Part shown: in pieces, positions 1 to 10,758 of the stretch | Position numbering within the stretch: position 1 is the stretch's first letter | How the letters are laid out: each line of letters opens with the position of its first letter | NCBI RefSeq assembly: GCF_006088715.1 | Contig: NZ_CP030772.1 | Span: 248,001 to 312,000, forward strand | Direction of reading: 5' to 3' | Source: Streptomyces sp. YIM 121038 | GTDB taxonomy: Bacteria > Actinomycetota > Actinomycetes > Streptomycetales > Streptomycetaceae | DNA: 64,000 nucleotides | The notes under the pieces: model-generated | Database searches by the model: none | The model's input: only the letters and a program-made list of their open reading frames with translations | What the model was told of the DNA's origin: nothing | Translations under genes and position numbers: made by a program

Positions 1-1229
1 GGCGAAGGCCAGGCTGACGCAGGAGGTCTCGCCGGGGAAGCGGCCGATGGCCTTGACCCGGCGCCGGGTCTTGCCGGAGGTCCGCTGGATGAAGCTGGAG
101 TGGCGGATCCGCTTGTGGTGCTCGGCAGGGAAGCGCAGGGAGGCGGTGAGTGGACTCCGGTCTGCCAGAAGGGGCTTGAGGGCTGCGGGGTAGCTCTTCT
201 CCCACTTCGCGGCGAAGGCGTCGGTGCGGCGCTGAACGGTCTCGACGAGCCGCTGACCAGGCGGGATACTGAGCTCGCTGGTATCGAAGTTCTCCCAGAA
301 CTCCTTCTTGACCTGCTCGAGGTCGTGGCGGCTGGCCTTCGAGGTGACGTTGCGGCATTGGTGTATCAGACACCGCTGGCGCGGGCTGCGGCCCAGGACG
401 GGCTCGCAGGCGGAGATGAGGGCGCTGCCGCCGTCGGATATCACCAGCAGCGGCGGGGTGAGGCCGCGGTCGAGGAGTCCCTGGAGGAAGCCGGCCCAGG
501 CGTCGTGGGATTGGGAGCCGGCGGCTTCCAGGCCGATGAGGACGGGCCTGCCGCCGGTGTCGATGCCCCAGGCGGCGAGCACCGGCTCCGCGGGAGCGTT
601 CGGGTGCATGCGGAAGGGCGAGGCGTCGATGAACAAGCAGTCCAGCGTGACGCCGGACAGATCGCGTTCGCGCCAGGCGTCGTACTCGGTGCGGACCGCC
701 TGGCAGATGCTGGAGAGCGTGGACTTCGACAGCGCCGCATCCGGGCCCGATGCCTCGGCGGGGGTGTTCCGAACGTCGCGGGTGGACAGGCCGCGCACGA
801 ACGAGGCGATGACGAGGGACTCGAGCGCGTTCGTGCGGGTCACCGTCGTCCCGAACAGACGCGAGGCGAACTTCTCGCTCGTGCCGCGCAGCTCGGGCTT
901 CTTGACCTTGACCGGCCCGGATGTGGTCTTGATGACCGCCTCCCGGGGGTGCGTTGGCGGTGCCCGGCCCGCACCACCGGCGCCACGGGGCTGTCCTCGG
1001 CCGCATCCCGGCCGTCGTCGTCCTGGGCCGCAGCGGTGTCGGCGCGCTGGTACCGGGCGCGGCCGGGGAACTCACCCGCCTCAGCCGCCAGGGCCGTCTG
1101 GATGATCAGCTTCGCGCCGGGCCGGGCCACCTGCTCCAGGCAGTCGGCCAGCGGCCGGCCCTCAGCGAAGACGGCATCGATCCCGGCACGGAACGCCCCG
1201 GTAGGCGATACTCGCTCGTGCACGAGCAT
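1..1229 (-). pseudogene. IS256 (mutator) family transposase, partial and frameshifted
   Basis: Reads leftward from an ATG at 1229 and leaves the window at base 1, so the C-terminus is missing. The N-terminal part has the typical start of mutator-type transposases, with PGAKLIIQTALAAEAGEF near residue 38. From about 950 downward a second frame carries the conserved core, including KTTSGPVKVKKPELRG and later GIDTGGRPVLIG. The two frames join near 950-965, where a few bases seem to be lost, so one continuous protein cannot be made. The sequence at 1293-1312 reads like the end of an IS256-type inverted repeat. Family assignment is firm; loss of function is inferred from the frameshift. Confidence 0.8.
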
Positions 1230-1378
1230 AGGTCCTTCCCTACGAACTTGGCGGTCCAGTACGAAACCTACGCTCGTCGCCTTTTACACCACTTTCTGGA
1301 CGCGACCGCAGTTCGGGGTGTTAGGTAGCGCGGGGGTGCTTTCGGGGAGTTCCGAGCCGCCCCGAGGTTCTCGGACAG

Positions 1379-2152
1379 TGAGCGTTTTCCAACCTTACGC
1401 GGATCTTGGCGTGGGTGGTGTTGTGGCGCCGCTTCCATTGCTTGAGTCGGCGGCCGCGAAACGGGACTCGGATGGTTCCGCCGGCGCCTTGGTATGCCTT
1501 GTCTGCCCAGCATTTGAGGTCCGTTTCGGCGAGGGTTTCGATGATGCCGTGGTGTCGTGGTGTCGTGCGGCGGTCAGGTCGTGGGTCGAGCCGGGCAGGG
1601 CCGGTGAGGCCCGGAGCAGCCGTCCGAACGGATCGGTGAGCACCTGGACGTTCGTGCCGTGGCGTTTGTGTTTCCCGGAGTAGTACGGGGTGTCGGCGGC
1701 GGTGCGGTCGATGGGCAGCAGGGTGCCGTCGAGGATGACGAACGCCTTCTTCCGGATCGTCTTCATCGCGTCGGCCAGGGACGGGGCGAGGGCGGCCAGG
1801 ACGTCGACGGCCTCGCGTATGTAGCGGAAGGCGGTCGTGATCCCGATGCCGAAACCGGTCGCGAGAGGGGCGTAGGTGCCACCGCACCGCAGGTGGGCCA
1901 GGGCCAGCAGGGCCTGTCGTGCTGCGGGAAGCCGCCGCCACCGCGTGCCGGTCTCCTGCCGCCTGGCGGTCAGGTGCCCGGTCAGGAACCGCAGGGTGCG
2001 GGTGGACAGATCGATCGACGACGGGCAGACAAGCAGCCGAAGCTCCTGGCGGACACGGGTGATCTTGGTCGAGAACCCGTCTGCCAGGAGCTTCGTCGTT
2101 GCGCAGGACTGTCCAACTCGCCGCCAGCACCGCCAGCTTGGAAAACGCTCAG
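1379..2152 (-). pseudogene. IS5-type (DDE_Tnp_4) transposase, broken by an 8-bp tandem duplication
   Basis: Minus-strand transposase of the small IS5-type family, with the blocks [41 protein letters not shown] and CWADKAYQGAGGTIR. The reading frame breaks where an 8-bp unit is repeated in tandem (1549-1556 and 1557-1564). Removing one unit restores ...AARHHGIIETLAE... in one frame. The C-terminus is also shortened compared with the fragment at 13930-14115, which keeps the missing end. The element is bounded by inverted repeats TGAGCGTTTTCCAA at 1379 and its complement ending near 2151. No convincing start codon was found in the N-terminal frame near 2095. Confidence 0.75.
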
Positions 2153-2153
2153 C

Positions 2154-3058
2154 GAACCTCTTTCATCCTGTTCCGGGAGGGTGAAATGGCAGGTCAGCGG
2201 GGTGTGGTGACGAGGCAGAGCCCCTGGTCGTTGGCGTGGTGATCTCACTCATCACACCGGCAACCGAGGGGCTCTGTTGGTTCCGTATCCTTCCACGCTC
2301 GACGTGCCGTACGAGCTGGTTGGGCATGTCGCCTGGCTCATCTACGCCCGAAGACGTGAACTGCGCTCCCCCTGGCGCGAGTTGAGCTGCTTCCAACAGG
2401 CCCTTCTCGCCCTGGCCCACTTACGCAAGAATGCGACCTACCGGCAGGTCGGCGCCGGATTCGGAGTGTCCGAGGCAACCGCCTGGCGCTACGTCGACGA
2501 GACTCTCGACGTCCTGGCCGCCTGGCCGCCTGGGCGCCGGGCCTGCACGAGGCCCTGACCGGGCTGGGCGAGGGCGACTTCGTCATCGTTGACGGCACCC
2601 TGATCCCCACCGACCGCATCGCCGCGGACAAGCCGTACTACTCGATGAAGCACAAGCAGCACGGCATGAACGTGCAGGTCATCGCCCGCCCGGACGGCAC
2701 ACCCCTGTGGTTCTCCAGGGCCACCCCCGGCCGCACGCATGACCTGACCACGGCCCGCGCCCACGGCATCGTCCAGGCCTGCCTCACCCGGCAGATCCTC
2801 ATCCTCGCCGACCGCGCCTACCAAGGAGCCGGCGCCACCGTCCGCACCCCCTCCAAGGGAATCCGTGAACAACCCGAGCACTACCAGCAATTCAACCGCG
2901 AGCACGCCCGGCTGCGGGCTCCTGGGGAACGCGCCTTCACCCAGCTGAAGACCTGGCGACTGCTCCGACAGGCCAGATACTCCACCCGCCGCATCAACAC
3001 CATCGTCCAAGCCGTCCACACACTCCTGACCTGCACGTACTCAGGATGAAAGAGGCTC
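2154..3058 (+). mobile_element. IS5-type element, copy A (copy B inverted at 24475-25379)
   Basis: About 905 bp bounded by inverted repeats GAACCTCTTTCATCCTG (left) and its near complement CAGGATGAAAGAGG (right). An almost identical copy lies in inverted orientation at 24475-25379. It directly abuts the preceding and following IS elements, with no unique sequence between them. Confidence 0.8.
2277..3049 (+). pseudogene. IS5-type transposase with 8-bp duplication frameshift (copy A)
   Basis: The N-terminal frame (from a TTG at 2277 following the left end) has the helix-turn-helix block ATYRQVGAGFGVSEATAWRY. The catalytic half continues in another frame with IVDGTLIPTDR, MKHKQHGMNVQV, GRTHDLTTAR and LADRAYQGAGATVR. 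The frames are separated by a tandem 8-bp duplication CTGGCCGC at 2514-2521 and 2522-2529. Deleting one unit gives DVLAAWAPGLHEALTG, as expected for the family. The other copy (24.5-25.4 kb) has the same duplication, so the lesion predates the copying event or the element moved using a transposase supplied in trans. Confidence 0.8.
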
Positions 3059-3943
3059 ATTGAGCTTCTTTGAGTTGGCCACCGATCAGGTGACGGCCTA
3101 TAGCGCAGCGAGCGAGGCCCCCGGGATGTTGATCGAGATGTCTGACGTCTCAACCATGCTGCTCGGGGGCCTCGTTGGTCATCCATCCTGCCGCACTCGA
3201 CCTGCCTCATGCACTCGTGGAGTGGGTCACCATGCTGATCGTCACGCGTGAGGGCGACCGGCGCTGCAAGCTCCGCCCGTCTCAGCGCGCGATGGTGGCA
3301 CCGGTGTACCTGCGCGAACACACCACCCTGGCGAAGATCGCTGCCGGGTTCGGGATCAGCCAGCCCACCGCCCACGCCTACACCAGCACGGTCATCCACC
3401 TGCTCGCCGAGCGTGCACCGGGACTGCTGAAGGTCCTGCGCGAGACCGGTCCCGACTTCGTCCTGCTGGACGGCACCCCCGCCGAGTGCGACCGGATCGG
3501 CGACGGACGAGCCGACTACTCCCACAAGCACCGCCGGCACGCGGTGAACGTGCAGGTGGTCACCGATCCGGATGGCCGGCTGCTGTGGCTTTCACCCACG
3601 CCGCCGGGCCGCACCCACGACCTGACCGCCGCCCGCACTCACTGGATCATCCGCATCTGCGAGCGCCAGGGCGTCCCCATCCTGATCCTGGCCGATCTCG
3701 CCTACCAGGGCGGCGGCCCCTGGCTGACCACGGGCATCAAACGCAGACCCCTGCAGGAACTCACCCCCACCGAGAAAACCGTCAACCGGGCCCTGGCCAC
3801 AGCACGGGCACCGGTCGAACGCGGCATCACCCGCCTGAAGTCCTGGCGGATCTTCCGCAGATCCCGATGCAGCCCCAACCGCATGACGTCCATCGCCAAA
3901 GCCGTCCTCACCCTGGAGCGGCAACACTGAAGAAGCTCACTGA
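3057..3943 (+). mobile_element. IS5-type element with intact transposase, copy A (copy B at 27386-28272)
   Basis: 887 bp, bounded by TCATTGAGCTTCTT at 3057 and the near complement AAGAAGCTCACTGA ending at 3943. A copy of the same 887 bp length lies at 27386-28272. This copy cuts off the 5' end of the adjoining IS3-type orfA. Confidence 0.85.
3175..3930 (+). CDS. IS5-type transposase (intact)
   Basis: 251 aa, complete. A helix-turn-helix segment near residues 50-70 ([19 protein letters not shown]) is followed by a DDE-type core: [14 protein letters not shown] (first Asp, near residue 98), [13 protein letters not shown] (second acidic region), [14 protein letters not shown] (Asp) and [15 protein letters not shown] (Glu, near residue 215). 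The length is normal for small IS5-type transposases. The identical-length relative at 27504-28259 differs by only a few residues, so this is one of the few IS genes in the window that could still be active. Confidence 0.88.
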   Translation: MVIHPAALDLPHALVEWVTMLIVTREGDRRCKLRPSQRAMVAPVYLREHTTLAKIAAGFGISQPTAHAYTSTVIHLLAERAPGLLKVLRETGPDFVLLDGTPAECDRIGDGRADYSHKHRRHAVNVQVVTDPDGRLLWLSPTPPGRTHDLTAARTHWIIRICERQGVPILILADLAYQGGGPWLTTGIKRRPLQELTPTEKTVNRALATARAPVERGITRLKSWRIFRRSRCSPNRMTSIAKAVLTLERQH

Positions 3944-5183
3944 AGATGGTGGTCGTGGAGTCCCGGGCGATAGCCGAGGTCGCACGGGAAATCCAGGTGA
4001 ACGAGGGAACTCTGGGCACCTGGGTCAGCCGGTACCGGCAGGAGCATGCCGGCGAGGAACCGCCCCTTGAACATCAGCGAACGTGCCCGCCTGCGTGAGC
4101 TGGAACGCGAGAACCGTGAACTGCGGATGAAGACCGAGTTCCTGGGGAAAGCAGCGGCCTTCTTCGCCCAGAAATATCAGTGACGGAGAAGTACGAGTTT
4201 ATCGACGGCGAGTCCGGTACCTGTCCCGTGCGGCGGATGTGCGCCTGGGCAGGTGTATCCACGTCGGGTTTCTGCCACTGGCGTTCCCGGCCGCTGCTGG
4301 CCACCGCGGGACGCCGTGCAGAACTCAAGGAAATCATTTGCCAGGTCTTCTCCGACGCGCGCGAGACCTACGGCTGCCGGCGTGTCCACGCCGCCCTGAA
4401 GAGGATGACCGTGCAGGCCGGACCGGAGCTGGTCCGCGCCCTGATGCGCGAGCTGGGCCTGGTCCCGTGCCGGCCACGGCCCTGGCGGCTGACCACGGTC
4501 ACCGACGGCACGGCACCGTTTCACACCCGACCTGATGGCCCGTGACTCCACCGCGGACGCACCCGGCCGCAAACTGGTCAGCGATATCACGTATATCCAT
4601 ACCCGGGCCGGGTTCCTCTATCTCACGACGGTTATTGACTGCCATACCAAGGCCATGACCGGCTGGGCGATGGCCGACCACATGAAGACCTCGCTCATAT
4701 CGGATGCGGTCGACATGGCGGCACGGAACACCAACCTCACCGACGGCTGCATATTCCACTCGGATCGCGGCAGTCAATACACTTCTCGGGAACTCCGGGG
4801 GAAACTCAGTTCGTTGGGACTCAGGGCATCAGCCGACCGTACCGGGGTCTGTTGGGACAACGCCATGGCCGAATCGTTCTTCGGCGCCCTGAAGAACGAG
4901 CTCGTGCACCGATACTTCGTTCCCGACACGTGCACATGCTCACCGGGCGACCATCCGATACATCGAGATATTCTACCATCACAGACGCCTCCACTCCGCA
5001 CTCGGCTACCGAACCCCCGCAGAAGTCCACGCCGAGTACGAAGAGTGCAGGCTACAGCATGGGAATCCCGCAAAACTCCTGTCCGAGAAACGCAGGACGC
5101 CCCAAACCCTCCAGAGACAGGATGAAAGAGGATCACTCAAACGTCGTGGTCAATCCAGCCACAAAAAGATCATCTCGCCCGTG
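3944..5183 (+). pseudogene. IS3-family element remnant (orfA and orfB, several frameshifts)
   Basis: The 5' end is lost at the neighbouring IS5-type element. OrfA survives as SRAIAEVAREIQVNEGTL, then after a one-base shift near 4065 as LNISERARLRELERENRELR. OrfB starts near 4180 and carries an integrase core with VSDITYIHTR (Asp), FHSDRGSQYTS (Asp) and MAESFFGALKNEL (Glu). Further frameshifts lie near 4530 and 4925, after which YHHRRLHSALGYRTPAEVHA appears in a third frame. All three catalytic acids remain, but no single frame spans the gene. Confidence 0.8.
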
Positions 5184-5228
5184 ACCAGTAGTTATGGAAA
5201 ACCCTTATAGCCGCTCACGGAGGCCGTC

Positions 5229-5456
5229 ATGTGCCGCCATTCCCCTCAATGCCCACCCGCCACCGCCCGCGACCGAGAGGCTGCCCGCATCATCGCCAAT
5301 CACACAGAACAGGGATGGTACCTGCTATGCAACGGAATTTTACTGTTTGATGACACCGGAGAACTCCTCCCCAATGGCCACACCATTTCTCCCCGCCGAC
5401 CTGTCCCCACCCTTCACGAGCAGCACATCTCCACCCTTCAGCCCAATGCCACTTAG
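5229..5456 (+). CDS. DUF5999-type small protein
   Basis: 75 aa starting MCRHSPQCPPATARDREAAR, with EQGWYLLCNGILLFDDTGEL in the middle. From memory of the family, this layout (short N-terminal CxHxxxC, then EQGW..LCNG..F.DTGELLP) matches the DUF5999 proteins common in Streptomyces, whose function is unknown. A clear ribosome binding site, GGAGG, ends 5 nt before the ATG. The tail after residue 62 looks unlike the family, so the C-terminus may be altered. It is the only non-mobile gene in the first 9.7 kb. Confidence 0.72.
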   Translation: MCRHSPQCPPATARDREAARIIANHTEQGWYLLCNGILLFDDTGELLPNGHTISPRRPVPTLHEQHISTLQPNAT

Positions 5457-5489
5457 ATAAGCGATCTGGAAATTGACTGTCCACGAGGG

Positions 5490-5785
5490 CTATTCGGAGG
5501 TCATTTTACAGAAGTGGAGTGCGATGGAGATGGAGATGGCCTGAGCGAAGGCTACGATGGGCTGACGGTAGTCGGAGTGCAGAATCCTCCATGTTTTGAA
5601 GTTCGCGATGACCCGTTTGATGGCGTACCGAAGCTGATTGACCTGGGAAGGAATTCCCTTTCCCAGTCAAGCAGTTCGCGGTGCGGGGCTTCTTGATAGG
5701 AGTGAGCATGCCTCTGCCGACATATCCCTTGTCTCCGATCCAGGCGCCGGGGTCGAGTGTCACCAGGACTCCGGATTCAGTGAAC
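5490..5785 (-). pseudogene. IS5-family transposase C-terminal remnant
   Basis: On the minus strand, AWIGDKGYVGRGMLTPIKKP is a characteristic C-terminal block of one IS5 subgroup. It is followed in shifted frames by fragments resembling the terminal region (NMEDSALRLPSAHRS covers the expected KTWRILHTDYRRP in another frame). No start and no N-terminal domain are present. Confidence 0.6.
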
Positions 5786-5842
5786 TCTTCTCATCTTCTG
5801 GTCTGAGGAGTGATGTGGGCGTGCGGGTGAGCGGCTCGTGAT

Positions 5843-6260
5843 GTGGCAGGGCTCCCGGTCGTTCCGTTGGTGATCTCACCCATCAACGTCCCGACGCAGG
5901 AGCCCTGTTGGTCCCGTATCGTGCCATGCTCGATGTTCCGCACGAGGTCCTCGAGTACGTCTCGTGGCTCATCTGCGCCCGAAGGTGTGAACTCAACTCG
6001 CCGTGGCGGAAGCTGCGGTGCTTCCAGCGGGCTCTGCTCACACTCGTGTACCTGCGCGAAGACCGCCCTGGGCCTGGACCACTTCGAAGGCCGCAGCTGG
6101 AACGGCTGGCACCGCCACGCCACCCTCGTGACCGCCGCCCACCTCTTCCTGACCGTACGGCGCACCGACCCAAACAGCCCCTGCCGGGGCATGACTCTCT
6201 ATGAGGAGCCTCGCGCTTCTCGGACAGGGATCTGGCTGTCTATTTCACGGGCAATGCCAC
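5843..6260 (+). pseudogene. Fused remnants: IS5-type N-terminus joined to IS701-type C-terminus
   Basis: 5908-6057 encodes the start of an IS5-type transposase ([36 protein letters not shown]) that parallels the start at 2277. Directly after residue ~50 the sequence switches, in a different frame, to [18 protein letters not shown] and [11 protein letters not shown], which is the C-terminal signature of IS701-family transposases. The join suggests a deletion between two IS elements. Neither half is functional. Confidence 0.6.
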
Positions 6261-6325
6261 TTAGTTACACAGCAGGCTGGTTGAGAATAACGGGTCTGAC
6301 ACGAGAATAGAGTCAACCGTGCAGG

Positions 6326-7593
6326 TCAGCCTGCTGTGATGGGTTCGAAGCGGATGGTCAGACCGAGGCTGTTGGCCTCCTTGGTCATACGGCGCATGGC
6401 GCGTTCGGGATCGCGACGGGTGAAGTGGTCGGCTCCGAGATCTCGGTAGGGCTCGTGGTCGTGCAGGACGTGCCAAATGGCGATCACGAGTTTGTGCATC
6501 ACCGCGACGAGGGCGCGTTTGCCGCCTCGTCTGGCCGACAGGCGGCGGAAGAAGACTCCGAGGTAGGAGTCCTTTTCCCTGGTCGCGGCCATGGCGGCGA
6601 CGCCGAGCAGGCGCTTGAGGTTGGTGTTGCCGGGGCGGGTGCGGCCGGACTTGCTGATTCCGGCGGACTCATTCTGGCCGGGGCAGACCCCGATCCAGGA
6701 GGCCAAGTGGTGGGCGGAAGCAAACTGCGCCATGTCGCCGCCGGTCTCGGCGATGATGATTTCTGAGCCGAGGCGGCCGATGCCCGGGATGGTCTGCAGG
6801 ATCTCCATGTCTCGCTCGTGGCCGGCCAGCAGTTGGGCGATGCGGGCGTCGAAGTCGGCGATGACGTTCTTCCAGCGGTCGATCTCGTCGAGGTAGTGGC
6901 GGACCATGAAGGCGTGGTGGTCGGTGAACTCGCCGTCCAGGGCATCGATGAGGGCGGGGATCTTGCTGCGGGCCTTGCCGCGGGTGAGGTCGGCCAGACG
7001 GCCCGGATCGCGTTCGCCCGAGATGAGGGATTCCAGGATCGCCCGGCCGCTGGCGCCGGTGATGTCGCTGAGGACGGCGGAGAGCTTCATGCCGGTGTCC
7101 TCGAGTTCCTTCTCCAGCCGCTGGGCCTCCCAGCCTGCTGCCCGGACCAACTCGGTGCGGCGGCGGGTGAGATCACGCAGTTCCCGGATGTCACGGCTGG
7201 CACGAAGGAGGCCATCACCATGCCAGAGGCGCCGGCGCGGGCAAGGAAGGCCGCGTCGCCCGGATCGCTCTTGCGGCCACGGATGCCCTTGAGGTGGGCG
7301 GGGTTGACCAGCATCAGATTCAGATGCGGCTGCAGCAGGTAGTACACACCGCGCCAGCAGTCCGAGGTTGCCTCCATGACCACCACCTCGGCCCGGCGCT
7401 CGAGCAGCCAGGCCAGCAGGCGCCGCACCTCGGCGGTAGTGGTGCCGAACCGCTCGGTCTCCAGCGACCAGCTGCCGGCCCGCTTCGTCGAGGGAACGCG
7501 GACACAGGCCGGCAGGAACCGCTTGCCCAAGTCCACTCCCGCGGACCGCAGATGGATGACCTCGTCCTTCACGTCCTGGAGCCGGGGCATCAT
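6326..7593 (-). pseudogene. IS110-family transposase, single frameshift
   Basis: Starts at ATG 7593 (MMPRLQDVKDEV) behind a strong ribosome binding site, GGAGGAG. The N-terminal RuvC-like DEDD part has SAGVDLGKRFLPACVRV and VVVMEATSDCWRGVYYLL, then NPAHLKGIRGRKSDPGDAAF. Near 7210 the frame shifts by one base at MASFVP. The second half continues as SRDIRELRDLTRRRTELVRA and includes the transposase_20 region, IPGIGRLGSEIIIAETGGDM and SWIGVCPGQNESAGISKSGR. The total would be about 420 aa, a normal IS110 length. One indel separates it from an intact gene. Confidence 0.82.
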
Positions 7594-7854
7594 GGTCTCC
7601 TCCCGCGTGGTGCGTCCGTACTCGGCGGGTGCCCCGGAAGAGCCAAGGGAGATGGCGGAGTCCGACACACGTGCTCTGGCAGCGGGGATCCGATGCCCTG
7701 ACAACAATCCGTGGTCCCCTGGTCGGCACCCATCGCCATCCTGTAAAACGAGCTCGCTCGCATCGCAGGCCCATCGGCTGACCGGGACACCCGGCCCGAT
7801 TTTCCCGCACCCGAGGTGATCAGCGCAGCGATCTCGCCCACCTGTAAAGGCTTC
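7594..7854 (-). other. Non-coding leader upstream of IS110 transposase (possible bridge RNA region)
   Basis: About 260 bp with no supported gene lies between the IS110 start codon and the ISL3 inverted repeat at 7855. In IS110-group elements the guide (bridge) RNA is encoded in the long non-coding end upstream of the transposase, and the size fits. This is inference from position only; I have not folded the RNA. Confidence 0.35.
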
Positions 7855-9481
7855 GGCTCTGTCCTGTAGCTGGTGGTGACGGCGGGTAGCCGTCCTTGAT
7901 CGTGATCTCGTGATGGATGTCAACTCCTTGGTGGGAGCGGTGTTTTCGGGGCTGTCGCTGTTGGTCGTCGAGGATGTGGCGGACGGCGGCGACTCGGTCG
8001 TGGTCATGGCCCGCACTCGGGATGCCGCGGTCCCGTGCCCGGCGTGCGGGACGCCGACGGCGAAGGTGCACGGGTACCACGGGCGGACGGTGAGGGACCT
8101 GCCTGTCGATGGGCGGCCAGTAGTGCTGCACCTGCAGGTCCGGCGGCTGGTCTGTCCCGTCGTTGGCTGTCGACGGCAGACCTTCCGCGAGCAGGTCCCC
8201 GGACTGGTGGAACGTCATCAGCGCCGCACGGTTCGGCTGGCCGCCCAGATATCCCAGGTGGCACGGGAGTTATGCGGCCGTGCGGCTGCGCGTCTGGCCG
8301 GCCTGCTGGCCATGCCGGTCTCCCGCAGCACCGCGCTGCGCTATCTGAAGTGCCTGCCGCTGCCCGAGCGACCTGTGCCGAGGGTGATCCGGCGTGGATG
8401 ATTTCACCCTGCGGCGGCGCCACCGCTACGCGACGATCATCACGGATGCCGAAACCGGCCGGCGCATCGCTGTCCTGCCCGGCCGCGAGATGGCCACCCT
8501 TGAGTCCTGGCTGCGGACACACCCAGGTGTCGAGGTCGTCTGCCGGGACGGACCGGCCAGCCACGCCGAGGCCATCCGTCGCGCCCTGCCCGCCCCGGTG
8601 CAGGTGAGCGACCGCTGGCACCTGCGGCGAAATCTCTGCGGCAAGGTCCTGCTCGAAGTCCGCGCGCACACCGGCTGCCGGGCCACCATCAACCCGCCGC
8701 GCCCCGGCGGGGTGCGCGAGCAGACCACCCGCGAACGCTGGAACAAGATCCATGATCTCCTCGGGCAGGGCACCGGCCTGCCCGACTGCGCCCGCCGCCT
8801 GAACCCGGCCCTGAACACCGTCAAACGCTACGCCCGCATGCCCGAACCCCAAGCCCTGCGCATCACGCCCCATTACCGCCCCGGCCTCGTCGACCCCCAC
8901 CGCGATCACCAGCGCGAGCGTCGCAAGGCCAACCCGGCGGAGCCGGTCACCCACCCCCTGCAAGAGACCAGGGAGTCGGGCTGCACAGGCAGCACCAACC
9001 TGCTGGTCCGCTACCTCAACCAGGGCCGCGCCGAGGATGATCGCCCGGTGACCACCGCACACCAGGCCACGCGGCTCCTGCTCACCCATCCCGAGAAGCT
9101 TCGCCGGAAGGACGCCACCCTGCTGCAGAAGACCACCGCGGCCTGCCCGGAAATGACCGCGCTCGCCGAACTCGTACGCGGCTTCGCCACCTTGCTGAGA
9201 CCCGCCGAGGGCAACGACATCCAACTCACCCAGTGGATCGCGTCCGCCCGCGCTGCCGGACTGCCCCACCTACGCAGTTCCACCAACAGCCCGGAGATCG
9301 ACCGGCCCGCCGCGAACGCCGGCCTCACCCTTCCGTTTCACAACGGCCGCACCGAAAACGTCAACACCCGCACCAAGCGGATCATGAGACAGATACACAG
9401 CCGCGCCGGATCCGATCTCCTCCGCCACCGCATCCTCCTCCCCTGACCACTCGGTGTCACCACCGACTACGGGACAGAGCC
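7855..9481 (+). mobile_element. ISL3-family element
   Basis: Bounded by a 26-bp imperfect inverted repeat starting GGCTCTGTCC at 7855 and ending GGGACAGAGCC at 9481, with GTAGCTGGTGGTGAC paired to GTCACCACCGACTAC. The 8 bases outside each end (AAGGCTTC and AAGAAACG) are not a clean direct repeat. Confidence 0.8.
7910..9446 (+). pseudogene. ISL3-family transposase, one-base frameshift
   Basis: The first part (from 7910) holds the N-terminal zinc-binding region CPACGTPTAKVHGYHGRTVR with a downstream CPVVGCRRQTF pair. At 8388-8396 an extra C changes the expected VIGVDDFALRR into VIRRG and a stop. The catalytic part then continues from 8394 as MDDFTLRRRHRYATIITDAE, with CRDGPASHAEAIRRALP, QVSDRWHLRRNL and, near the end, HNGRTENVNTRTKRIMRQ. 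Without the extra base the product would be about 510 aa, the normal size. Confidence 0.82.
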
Positions 9482-9718
9482 AAGAAACGGTGTAACTCCG
9501 ATCATGGAGGATTGCACCTGTGCCCAGCGAGAACATAGCCAAGTCGTCCGAAAATCCGCGCCGTCCAGGAGACACGGGCCACAGCCAGCGCAGACTTGGC
9601 ATGACGGTTGGTCAGAACGACAAAAGTCGAACAGGCTTGCCGTCGGTATCAATGCCGCAGGCCCCCCAGCACCGGCCCGGCCGGAGCGTTCGGGCGCACA
9701 CGGGAAATGCGAGGCGTG
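9482..9718 (-). pseudogene. IS256-family transposase fragment
   Basis: 9630-9718 is a degenerate match to the IS256 gene at 541-660, on the same strand, covering its block GIDTGGRPVLIG and the preceding MHPNAPAEPV. 9482-9600 looks like further eroded IS256 end sequence (CGGTGTAACTCC). It stops exactly where the duplicated 5' block of the giant gene begins at 9719. The reading frame of that giant gene runs back open through this fragment by chance. Confidence 0.55.
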
Positions 9719-10758
9719 CGGGAACAGATCGTCCAAAGGTCACGCCACGATAGTCAGCCAGCAGGGTCCCTTTCCCCTCGAAAGGCAGGTCGAGGCATGC
9801 CTCACTCCAAAATGCCAGATCACCGCTCTGTGAAGAGCACACCAGGACGCCAGGGCACCGGCACGCGCCGCCAGGGCCGAGCGCACTCTAATCAGGGCGG
9901 GCAGGAGCGCCGGCGCGACTATGCGCTGAAGGAGCTGGCGTGGCGGCTCCACAGAGCCCGCATGGGCGAAGACCCTGAGTTCAACAAATGGGCCGCACAG
10001 CGGCGTGCGGCTCAGGGATGGGGAGAGTGGGCCAGCGCTCAGGCACGTCGGCTCTCGATGGCCGGCAGCGGGGCGTGGATGGACCCGCTCGTGGCCGAGT
10101 ATTTCGGCCTGGACCCACGACACCCGCTCCCTCAGTGGGGGACGGAGCCCGCGTCGGGGCAGAGACCTCCTGCCGAGGGCCCCGGCGAGCACGTCGGCCG
10201 CCTGGGCAAGGCCTACTACGCAGCCGGTATGGGGCTGAGCCTGACCCAGCCGTTCTGGCAGCAGGATATCCGGACCGCCAGATCGACGGACGACCAGGCC
10301 CAACGGAAAGCGGAAGAAGAACAAGAGAAATGGGAACAATTCCGCAAGGAGCAGCGGGAACCATTCCTCAAAGAATGGCGGCAGCGGAATAGGCAACAGG
10401 CCCACTCCCCGGCCCCGGAGAAGGCTCCCCTCTCTCCCGGTCAGGATTCCGATGACCCCGGCCCTGCCGGGATCACGTACGAGCAGTTCCTGAAAGCCGA
10501 AAACCCGGCCGAAACAGTCCCTGCGAACCAGCCACAGGCCGGACAGCGGCTGCCCCAGACATGGGACACACAACTGGCAAACCGGCTCCTTGGACCTGAG
10601 CCGTCCAGCGGCAGCTGGGGCCTGCCCGGCACCACAGCAGCCCCCCGCTCTGAACACGCCTCGAAAAACCCCCTCGAATCCTTAACCATCGACGACATCA
10701 AAAACATGGACTGGGCCACCTTCAAGAGCACCTTCCCATCAACAGAGATCGACAATCC
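9719..10758 (+). repeat. 5' identical block of the giant gene pair, copy A (partner 17086-18125)
   Basis: 1,040 bp that by reading matches 17086-18125 base for base at a constant offset of 7,367. It covers the ~75 bp upstream of the start codon and the first ~320 codons. Identity ends abruptly at 10758/18125, inside the codons for EIDNP. Confidence 0.9.

Noticed and set aside
100..1683. A 527-codon plus-strand open frame
   Set aside because: It is the antisense shadow of the IS256 and IS5-type transposase genes on the minus strand; its residues show no domain, while the minus strand shows conserved transposase blocks.
8004..9269. A 421-codon minus-strand open frame
   Set aside because: Opposite strand of the ISL3 transposase; composition is typical of a GC-rich shadow frame and there is no recognisable motif.
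9608..9796. N-terminal extension of giant paralogue A
   Set aside because: The extra 63 codons are IS256 remnant sequence not shared with paralogue B; identity begins at 9719 and the shared ATG is at 9797.
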